Shown here piece by piece: positions 57,740-64,000 of a DNA stretch of 64,000 nucleotides. Each line of letters begins with the position of its first letter. The stretch's first letter is position 1. The position numbers and the translations under genes were made by a program. The notes beneath the pieces are model-generated. The model was not told the origin of the DNA. It saw only the letters and a program-made list of their open reading frames with translations, and searched no databases. Source of the stretch: Halomonas heilongjiangensis (lineage in GTDB: Bacteria > Pseudomonadota > Gammaproteobacteria > Pseudomonadales > Halomonadaceae); contig NZ_PNRE01000052.1 of NCBI RefSeq assembly GCF_002879645.1, positions 52,240 to 116,239 of the forward strand, in the 5' to 3' direction.

Positions 57740-57758
57740 AAATTGGTTTTACCAATTT
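57740..57758. promoter_or_regulatory. GntR-type operator downstream of the lut promoter
   Basis: AAATTGGTTTTACCAATTT, a near-perfect palindrome (ATTGGT/ACCAAT arms, TTTT-like centre). It is a closer match between arms than the lldR-side site and lies 72 bases before lutA. Confidence 0.8.
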
Positions 57759-57829
57759 ACCAGTCTGAACGACCACCATCCCGATGCCTTCGCCGGACAC
57801 GGCCCCTGGCATCGTCGAGGATCCTGCCG

Positions 57830-58585
57830 ATGACGCCAGTCAAGTGTTACCCGTCGAAACCGGAGAAGGTCTACTTCTTCGGCACCTGTCTGATCGACCT
57901 GTTCTACCCCGAAGCGGGGCTGGATGGTATTCGCCTTCTGGAGCGGGAGGGCATCGAGGTGGTCTTCCCCGAGGATCAGACCTGCTGTGGCCAGCCCGCC
58001 TATACCTCGGGCTACCAGCAGGAGGCCCGGGCGGTGGCGGCAGCACAGCTCGAGCTCTTCCCCGAGCCCTGGCCGATCGTGGTGCCGTCCGGCTCCTGCG
58101 GGGGGATGATGCGTACCCACTACCCTCAGCTGTTCGCCGGCAGCGAGCGTGAAGCCCAGGCGAAGGGGGTAGCCGATCGGGTCTTCGAGCTCACCGAGTT
58201 CCTGGTGCATGTCTGTCATCTCAGGCTCGAGGATCGTGGCGAGCCCGAGAAGGTGGCCATGCATACCTCCTGCGGCGCCCGTCGCGAGATGGGGCTGGCC
58301 GACACCGGTCCGGCGCTGCTGGCCCAGCTCGGCCAGGTCGAGCTGGTGGAGCAGGCGCGGGCGGCCGAGTGCTGCGGCTTCGGTGGCACCTTCGCGGTGC
58401 GCCATCCGGAGGTCTCCGCCGCCATGGTCGAGGACAAGACCCAGGCCATCGAGGCCACCGGTGCGCGCCGCTTCGTTACCTCCGACTGCGGCTGCATGAT
58501 GAACATCAGCGGGCGCTTCGCGCATCAGAAGAAGCCGGTCAAGGGCGAGCATATCGCCAGTTACCTGTGGCGGAGGACCTCATGA
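57830..58585 (+). CDS. lutA: Lactate-utilisation Fe-S protein LutA/LldE
   Basis: A 251-residue CCG-domain protein. Two cysteine-rich CCG repeats are visible: CCGQPAYTSGY with GSCGGM, and AECCGFGGTF with TSDCGCM; a 4Fe-4S cluster is expected. The start at 57830 places MTPVKCYPSKPEKVYFFGTCLIDLF at the family N-terminus (split). With LutB and LutC it forms the L-lactate oxidation complex, passing electrons to quinone. It overlaps lutB by four bases. The gene lies behind the promoter and GntR operator, so it is lactate-inducible by inference. Confidence 0.93.
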   Translation: MTPVKCYPSKPEKVYFFGTCLIDLFYPEAGLDGIRLLEREGIEVVFPEDQTCCGQPAYTSGYQQEARAVAAAQLELFPEPWPIVVPSGSCGGMMRTHYPQLFAGSEREAQAKGVADRVFELTEFLVHVCHLRLEDRGEPEKVAMHTSCGARREMGLADTGPALLAQLGQVELVEQARAAECCGFGGTFAVRHPEVSAAMVEDKTQAIEATGARRFVTSDCGCMMNISGRFAHQKKPVKGEHIASYLWRRTS

Positions 58586-60066
58586 GCGTACAAAGCGATT
58601 CGGTCCAGACCCATCCCGTACAAACCTACAGCCCCCGCGAGTTCCACCGCCAGGCCCATGATGCCCTGGGTAACCCGCAGATCCGTGCCAATTTCCGCAA
58701 GGCCATGGATGGCCTGATGACCAAGCGGCGCGACAGCTTCGGCGACTGGGACCTGGAGATCCTGCGTGAGCTGGGCGCCAACATCCGTATGCGGGCGCTG
58801 GCCAGGTTGCCGAGTCTCCTCGAGCGGCTCGAGGCCAACTGCCAGGCCAACGGCATCCAGGTGCACTGGGCAGAGGACGGTGACCAGGCGTGCCGGATCA
58901 TCCGCGAGCTGTGCGAGGCGCGCGGCGCGAAAGCGGTGATCAAGGGCAAGTCCATGGTCTCCGAGGAGATGCATCTCAATGCCCGGCTGGAGGAAGCCGG
59001 CATCGAGGCGCTGGAATCCGATCTCGGCGAGTACCTGGTGCAGCTCAACGAGCAGACGCCCTCGCATATCATCATGCCGGCGATTCACCTCAATACCGAT
59101 GAGATATCCGAGATCATGCACGACCGGACGGGGATCGAACGGACCCGCGATGTCGATACCATGACCGCCGCCGCCCGCGCCCAGCTGCGCGAGCGCTTCA
59201 TGGCCGCCGACGTGGGCATCTCGGGCGTCAACTTCGCGGTGGCCGAGACCGGTACCCTGTGCCTGGTGGAGAACGAGGGCAATGGCCGCATGACCACCAC
59301 GGTGCCGCCGGTGCACATCGCGGTGACCGGCATCGAGAAGGTGGTGGAGCACCTGCGCGACGTGCCGCCGCTCTATGCCCTGCTGACCCGCTCGGCCACC
59401 GGCCAGCACGTCACCACCTACTTCAATATGATCTCGGGGCCCAGAAAACCCGAAGAGCACGATGGGCCGAAGGAGGTGCACCTGGTGCTGGTCGATAGCG
59501 GACGCTCGGCCATCTACCAGGACGACGAGCTGCTCGACACCCTGCGCTGCATCCGCTGCGGCGCCTGCATGAACCACTGCCCGGTCTATACTCGGGTCGG
59601 CGGCCATACCTATGGCACCACCTACCCCGGCCCCATCGGCAGCATTTTGTCGCCACACCTGATGGGCCTGGAAGACACCAAGGACCTGCCCACCGCCTCG
59701 AGCCTGTGCGGGGCCTGCGGCGAGGTGTGTCCGGTGAAGATTCCGATCCCCGACCTGCTGGTGCGCCTGCGCCGCGAGTCGGTGGGCGAGGGGCGTGGCA
59801 ACGTGCCCGGCGCCGGCGTCAAGCGCTCCCGCAAGGAGGCTGCGGCCTGGAAGGGCTTCCAGTGGCTGGCCACCCACCCGGGAGTCTGGCGCGCCGGAAC
59901 CTCCATGGCCGGCAAGTTCAGGGCGCTGACGCCCTCGCGACTGGGCGCCTGGACCGACTATCGCAGCGCACCGAAGCCGGCCGGCACCACCCTGCATGCG
60001 CTGGTGAAACAGCACGAGGCCAAGCGTCACCAGGCCGACAAGGCCGCAGAGGAGAAACGCCCATGA
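58582..60066 (+). CDS. lutB: Lactate-utilisation Fe-S protein LutB/LldF
   Basis: A 494-residue LutB. The N-terminal LUD domain includes VIKGKSMVSEEMHLN, GISGVNFAVAETGTLCLVENEGNGRM (split) and RSATGQHVTTYF. The ferredoxin-like domain carries two 4Fe-4S motifs: CIRCGACMNHCPVY and CGACGEVCPVKIP. The C-terminal HPGVWRAGTSMAGKF is typical. The ATG overlaps the lutA stop (ATGA), and GGAGGACC is the ribosome site. Middle subunit of the LutABC complex; it contains the electron-transfer clusters. Confidence 0.95.
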   Translation: MSVQSDSVQTHPVQTYSPREFHRQAHDALGNPQIRANFRKAMDGLMTKRRDSFGDWDLEILRELGANIRMRALARLPSLLERLEANCQANGIQVHWAEDGDQACRIIRELCEARGAKAVIKGKSMVSEEMHLNARLEEAGIEALESDLGEYLVQLNEQTPSHIIMPAIHLNTDEISEIMHDRTGIERTRDVDTMTAAARAQLRERFMAADVGISGVNFAVAETGTLCLVENEGNGRMTTTVPPVHIAVTGIEKVVEHLRDVPPLYALLTRSATGQHVTTYFNMISGPRKPEEHDGPKEVHLVLVDSGRSAIYQDDELLDTLRCIRCGACMNHCPVYTRVGGHTYGTTYPGPIGSILSPHLMGLEDTKDLPTASSLCGACGEVCPVKIPIPDLLVRLRRESVGEGRGNVPGAGVKRSRKEAAAWKGFQWLATHPGVWRAGTSMAGKFRALTPSRLGAWTDYRSAPKPAGTTLHALVKQHEAKRHQADKAAEEKRP

Positions 60067-60743
60067 GTGCCCGCGACGCCATTCTCAAGCGGCTGTACGA
60101 GCGGGCGGACGGCCCCCTGGCGGTGCCCGAGAGCGACTTCGCGGTGGTGACCCGCCGCGGCTGGAGCCATGAGGAGCGTCTCGCGCGTTTCGAGCGCTGG
60201 ATCACCTCGGTGCACGGCGAGGTGATCCATGTCGCTGCGCATGACTGGACCACGGCCCTGGCCGGCGTGCTGACCGCCAAGGGCGTGAGGCGCCTGGCGC
60301 TGGGGCGCGAGCATCCGGTGGCCGCCGAGGCGCGGCAGGCCCTGGCCGACGTCGCTGTCGAGCTGGTCGACGCGGATCGCGATATCGAGGCCTGGCAGCA
60401 GGAGCAGTTCGAGCGCGTCGATGCCGGCCTGACCTCGACGCGTGGCGGCATCGCCGAGACGGGTAGCCTGTGGCTCTGGCCCACCCCCGATGAGCCACGG
60501 CTGCTCAGCCTGGTGCCACCGATCCATATCGCCGTGCTGGATGCCGACACCCTCGAGGATACCTTCTTCGATGTGGTGGAACGTCACGGTTGGGCCAGCG
60601 GCATGCCCACCAACGCCCTGCTGGTCTCCGGCCCCAGCAAGACCGCCGATATCGAGCAGACCCTGGCCTACGGGGTGCATGGCCCCCGCGAACTGGTGGT
60701 GCTGGTGCGCCATGCCGGCGGGGCGGCGGGGACAGACGCATGA
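60063..60743 (+). CDS. lutC: Lactate-utilisation protein LutC/LldG
   Basis: A 226-residue LUD-domain protein. Recognisable pieces are VTRRGWSHEERLARFE, GGIAETGSLWLWPTPDEPRLLSLVPPIHIAVLD (split), SGPSKTADIEQTLAYGVHGPRELVVLV. It lacks Fe-S cysteine motifs, as expected. The ATG overlaps the lutB stop and its own stop overlaps dld, so all four genes are translationally coupled. Third subunit of the L-lactate dehydrogenase complex. Confidence 0.92.
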   Translation: MSARDAILKRLYERADGPLAVPESDFAVVTRRGWSHEERLARFERWITSVHGEVIHVAAHDWTTALAGVLTAKGVRRLALGREHPVAAEARQALADVAVELVDADRDIEAWQQEQFERVDAGLTSTRGGIAETGSLWLWPTPDEPRLLSLVPPIHIAVLDADTLEDTFFDVVERHGWASGMPTNALLVSGPSKTADIEQTLAYGVHGPRELVVLVRHAGGAAGTDA

Positions 60744-63586
60744 CGGCCCCGACCCCATGGCAGGAGCTCAAGGCCGCGCTGGCCGGGACGATTCCCGCCG
60801 AGCGGCTGATCGATGATCCGCTGCGGACCCTGGCCTACGGCACCGACGCCAGCTTCTATCGGCTGATCCCGCGGCTGGTGGTGCGTCCGGAAAACGAGGA
60901 GGAGCTGCGCCTGACCCTGGCCGAGTGTCGGTCGCGCGGCCTGCCGGTGACCTTTCGCGCCGCCGGCACCTCGCTCTCCGGCCAGGCGGTCACCGATTCG
61001 GTGCTGGTCCAGCTCGGCCGCGGCTGGCGCGACCACGAGATCCTCGACGAGGGCCGCGGCATCCGCCTGCAACCCGGGGTGATCGGTGCCCGGGCCAACG
61101 CCCTGCTTGCCCCCTTCGGGCGCAAGATCGGCCCGGACCCGGCCTCCATCGCGAGCTGCATGATCGGGGGCATCGCCGCCAACAACGCCTCGGGCATGTG
61201 CTGCGGCACGGCCCAGAACAGCTACCGCACGGTGCGCGACATTCGCGTGATCCTGGCCGATGGCAGCCTGCTGGATACCGCCGTTGGCGAGAGCGTGGCC
61301 GCCTTCCGCCGCTCCCACGGCGGCCTGGTCGAGGGGCTCGAGAGCCTCTCGGCCGAGACCCGGGCCAATACGGCGCTGGCCGAGAAGATCCGCCACAAGT
61401 ACCGGCTCAAGAACACCACCGGCTATGCGCTCAACAGCCTGGTGGACTTCACCGACGGCATCGAGATCCTCAAGCACCTGATGATCGGCTCCGAGGGGAC
61501 GCTGGGCTTCATCAGCGCCATCACCTACGACACCGTGGTCGACGAATCGTACAAGGCCGCGGCGCTGACCTTCTTTCCCGACATGGCCACCACCTGTCGG
61601 GCAACCATCGCGTTGAAGCAGGTGCCGGTCTCGGCCGTGGAGCTGATGGATCGCGCCGCGTTGCGCTCGGTGCAGGACAAGCCGGGCATGCCCGAGGTGC
61701 TCAAGACACTCCCCGAGGGCGCGGCGGCCCTGCTGATCGATGTGCGCGGCAACGACGCTGTCGAGCTCGAGGCCCGCATGCAGGCGGTGCAGGCGACCCT
61801 GGAGGGCATTCAGACCCTGGAACCGGTCGCCTTCACCCGCGACGCCGATGCCTATGCGCGCTACTGGAAGATCCGCAAGGGGCTCTTCCCGGCGGTGGGG
61901 GCGGTGCGCGAGACCGGCACCACGGTGATCATCGAGGATGTCGCCTTTCCCGTCGAGCGTCTCGACGCAGGCGTGCTGGCGCTGACCGAGACCTTCCATC
62001 GACACGGCTACCATGAGGCGATCCTCTTCGGCCATGCGTTGGAGGGCAACCTGCACTTCGTCTTCCCCCAGGGATTCGAGAAGCCCGGCGAGGTGAAGCG
62101 TTATCAGGCGCTGATGGACGAGGTGGCCCAACTGGTGGGTGTCGAGTACGGCGGGTCGCTCAAGGCCGAGCACGGTACCGGGCGCAACATGGCGCCCTAT
62201 GTCGAACTGGAGTGGGGGCCTGAGGCCTACGACCTGATGTGGCGGATCAAGGCGCTGTTCGATCCCGGGAACCTGCTCAATCCGGAGGTGATCCTCAGCC
62301 GCAACCCGACCCTGCACCTCGAGAACCTCAAGCCGCTGCCGGCGGCCGATCCCATCGTCGACAAGTGCATCGAGTGTGGCTTCTGCGAACATGTCTGCCC
62401 CTCCCGGGATCTGACGCTCACGCCGCGGCAGCGCATCGTCATCGCCCGGGAGATGGCGCGACTCGAGGCCATGGGGGAGGCGCTTTCCAGCCAAGAGGCG
62501 GCACGCCTGGACACTCTGCGACGGGATTATCGCTACGCCGGCGACGAGACCTGCGCCGCCGATGGCCTCTGCGCCACCCAGTGCCCGGTAGGCATCAATA
62601 CCGGCGACCTGGTGCGGGAGATGCGTCGCGAGCGCCATGCCGGCAAGGCCGACGTGGCCCGGCGGGTCGGCCGGCACTTCTCCGGGGTCACGCGCATGGC
62701 GCGGGGCGCCCTCAATATCGCCGGTGCCGCCCGCCTGGTGTTCGGGGATCGCCTGACGAGCCGCGCGAGTGGGGGAGCGCGTCGGCTGAGCCGTGGCCGG
62801 CTGCCCCAGTGGACGCCTGCGCTGCCCAGGGCGGCACCGATTCGGGTGCTCAGGCGCTCGGCCACTGGCGGTGTCGCCAGGGACAAGGTGGTCTACCTGC
62901 CGTCCTGTGCGACCCGGGTGTTCGGCGCCGATCACCACGATCGGGGGGAGTCGCGCTCGGTGATGGAGATCACCCTGTCGTTGCTCGACAAGGCGGGGTA
63001 TGAAGTGATCCTGCCGGAAATGATCGGCCACCTCTGCTGTGGCATGGCCTTCCAGTCCAAGGGGCAGTTCGACGAGGCCAGGCACAAGGCGCGAGAGCTC
63101 AACCGGGAGCTGCTGGTGGCCAGCCAGAACGGCCGCTATCCGGTGCTCAGCGACACGAGTCCCTGTACCCTGCAGATGCAGGAGCATCTGGACGAACGGC
63201 TCACGCTGATGGAGCCGGTGGCCTTTGCCCACGATCACCTGCTGCCCCGGTTGTCGATCACGCCGCTCGACGAACGCATCGCGGTCCACGTGACCTGCTC
63301 CAGTACGCGCATGGGGCTGGCCGACCGCTTCGTGGCCCTGGCGAAGGCCTGCGCACGCGACGTGGTGGTGCCGGCGGAGATCACCTGCTGTGGCTTCGCC
63401 GGCGACAAGGGGTTCAATACGCCCGAACTCAATGCGTCGGCGCTCGAGGGCCTGGCCGAACAGGTGGCGGGATGCAGCGCCGGCTACTCCAACTCGCGTA
63501 CCTGCGAGATCGGTCTGAGTCAGCATGGCGGGATTCCCTATCGCTCGATCCTGTCGCTGCTCGACCGGGCGAGTCAGGGCAGATGA
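60740..63586 (+). CDS. dld: FAD/Fe-S D-lactate dehydrogenase-type oxidoreductase
   Basis: A 948-residue fusion: FAD-binding type-4 domain (about 30-260; FRAAGTSLSGQAVTD, GGIAANNASGMC), FAD-linked oxidase C domain (about 260-560; KHLMIGSEGTLG, LFGHALEGNLHF, EHGTGRNMAP), then a 4Fe-4S region (CIECGFCEHVCPS, LCATQCPVGIN) and two CCG domains at the C-terminus (CCGMAF, CCGFAG). This architecture is seen in D-lactate dehydrogenases (Dld-II in pseudomonads) and in D-2-hydroxyglutarate dehydrogenase relatives. Coupled to lutC. It probably oxidises D-lactate to pyruvate and passes electrons to the quinone pool through its own clusters. Confidence 0.92.
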   Translation: MTAPTPWQELKAALAGTIPAERLIDDPLRTLAYGTDASFYRLIPRLVVRPENEEELRLTLAECRSRGLPVTFRAAGTSLSGQAVTDSVLVQLGRGWRDHEILDEGRGIRLQPGVIGARANALLAPFGRKIGPDPASIASCMIGGIAANNASGMCCGTAQNSYRTVRDIRVILADGSLLDTAVGESVAAFRRSHGGLVEGLESLSAETRANTALAEKIRHKYRLKNTTGYALNSLVDFTDGIEILKHLMIGSEGTLGFISAITYDTVVDESYKAAALTFFPDMATTCRATIALKQVPVSAVELMDRAALRSVQDKPGMPEVLKTLPEGAAALLIDVRGNDAVELEARMQAVQATLEGIQTLEPVAFTRDADAYARYWKIRKGLFPAVGAVRETGTTVIIEDVAFPVERLDAGVLALTETFHRHGYHEAILFGHALEGNLHFVFPQGFEKPGEVKRYQALMDEVAQLVGVEYGGSLKAEHGTGRNMAPYVELEWGPEAYDLMWRIKALFDPGNLLNPEVILSRNPTLHLENLKPLPAADPIVDKCIECGFCEHVCPSRDLTLTPRQRIVIAREMARLEAMGEALSSQEAARLDTLRRDYRYAGDETCAADGLCATQCPVGINTGDLVREMRRERHAGKADVARRVGRHFSGVTRMARGALNIAGAARLVFGDRLTSRASGGARRLSRGRLPQWTPALPRAAPIRVLRRSATGGVARDKVVYLPSCATRVFGADHHDRGESRSVMEITLSLLDKAGYEVILPEMIGHLCCGMAFQSKGQFDEARHKARELNRELLVASQNGRYPVLSDTSPCTLQMQEHLDERLTLMEPVAFAHDHLLPRLSITPLDERIAVHVTCSSTRMGLADRFVALAKACARDVVVPAEITCCGFAGDKGFNTPELNASALEGLAEQVAGCSAGYSNSRTCEIGLSQHGGIPYRSILSLLDRASQGR

Positions 63587-63600
63587 CGAGCCGCCCGATC

Positions 63601-63634
63601 GTCCACAGGCGGGCGTTTCCGACCGCCTGTGGAC
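63601..63634. terminator. Hairpin after the lut-dld operon
   Basis: GTCCACAGGCGG and CCGCCTGTGGAC form a perfect 12-bp stem around a 10-base loop, 14 bases past the dld stop. No T-run immediately after; a TTTTTTT run occurs at about 63668. Confidence 0.6.
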
Positions 63635-63806
63635 AGCTGTCTCGCGCGGCCCTGTCATCGCCTTGGAATTTTTTTACAGGTGGGTCTTGTCGAGGCCCGG
63701 GGAAATCCGTAAAGTACGCATCCGCTGCCGGCGACGGGCAACGTTGCAGGCGGTGATGAGTGGTAGAAGTGGTTGTTCTGTTTGAGGTTTTCGAAGATTT
63801 CCTCGC

Positions 63807-63834
63807 TTGACAGTCACGGCGGATTCGCTAGAAT
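63807..63834 (+). promoter_or_regulatory. Strong promoter, rRNA-type (upstream copy)
   Basis: TTGACA, 16-base spacer, TAGAAT, followed by a GCGCCCC discriminator. GC-rich discriminators are typical of stringently controlled rRNA/tRNA promoters. Confidence 0.75.
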
Positions 63835-63944
63835 GCGCCCCACTCGCTAGAGGGCCCGCTGAGGGCTCTATTCGCCAGTCATTGCTGCCATGGGCAGGAT
63901 GAGGCGGTCAGCAAGACGGGAGGCAGTGCATCGCCGACCAGCGC

Positions 63945-63972
63945 TTGACACGCCGCGGCGAATCAGTAGAAT
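63945..63972 (+). promoter_or_regulatory. Strong promoter, rRNA-type (downstream copy)
   Basis: TTGACA, 16-base spacer, TAGAAT, then ACGCCTTCC. Same spacing and -10 as the upstream promoter 138 bases earlier, and the surrounding CGGCG(G/A)AT is shared, so the two look like duplicated P1/P2 promoters. Confidence 0.75.
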
Positions 63973-64000
63973 ACGCCTTCCTCGCCGGGCGCTGGGCCAC

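Larger units (their letters stand above)
57505..57829. other. 325-base divergent control region of the lactate operons
   Basis: Carries the GntR operators at 57551-57567 and 57740-57758 and the lut promoter at 57692-57720. It has a comparatively AT-rich patch around 57640-57680 (GAGAAAAAAC on the plus strand). No gene seen. Clear two-way regulatory region. Confidence 0.7.
63587..64000. other. Gene-free right end with tandem promoters
   Basis: After the hairpin there is no convincing gene. The last 200 bases hold two strong promoters in the same orientation with GC-rich discriminators (GCGCC and ACGCC), a layout typical of a stable-RNA operon. The transcribed gene itself would start beyond the window. 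Confidence 0.6.

Noticed and set aside
60668..63658. A 3-kb minus-strand frame opposite dld
   Set aside because: Antisense shadow of the strongly supported dld gene.

Overview
The window is GC-rich, densely packed gammaproteobacterial chromosome. The gene content (many TRAP transporters, an epd-pgk-fba cluster, YheV/PrlC, a LutABC/Dld lactate system, very acidic secreted proteins) points to a Halomonadaceae-type marine or halophilic bacterium; this is inferred from content and style, not from a search. I see no prophage, no CRISPR array, no complete insertion sequence and no tRNA or rRNA gene, although strong rRNA-type promoters sit at the extreme right end.

Left part (1-21.5 kb) is catabolic. 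A plus-strand operon carries the tail of an RspA/ManD-type dehydratase, rspB, a DctPQM TRAP transporter, uxuB and uxuA, turning hexuronates/hexonates into 2-keto-3-deoxygluconate (KDG). A minus-strand module (SSS permease, RidA, N-acyl-D-amino-acid deacylase, RpiR regulator) with a divergent DSD1-type deaminase looks like an N-acyl-D-amino-acid pathway. A HAD phosphatase, a second DctPQM TRAP system with its LacI regulator, and a second LacI regulator with an epimerase-like protein, kdgK and ghrB follow. KdgK would phosphorylate the KDG made by UxuA.

Middle (21.8-42.3 kb): a small secreted glutamate-rich repeat protein, an LtrA-like membrane protein, then central carbon metabolism (epd-pgk-fba class II, class I aldolase fbaB, transketolase) with a tandem Hsp20 pair behind a heat-shock-like promoter. 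Methyl-cycle genes follow (metK, ahcY, metF), interrupted by ligB, a mini transposable element lying exactly at the ahcY stop codon, small membrane/periplasmic proteins, an AraC regulator and two transporters. A duplicated in-frame metF 3' end and sodC close the section.

Right part (42.3-64 kb): a TAXI-type TRAP system with one fused permease and three separate binding proteins; yheV-prlC; an NSS sodium symporter; a gamma-carbonic anhydrase; a YdjM-like membrane protein; and a regulatory operon lldR-dctB-dctD divergent from lutABC-dld for lactate oxidation. Two palindromic GntR-type operators and a near-consensus promoter lie between those two operons.

The most interesting signals are regulatory and architectural: paired LacI operators with the second copy inside the next gene's coding start, perfect hairpins placed after binding-protein genes in all TRAP loci, a MITE that preserves a stop codon, three TAXI binding proteins for one permease, the acidic repeat protein, and the lldR-dctBD/lut arrangement.
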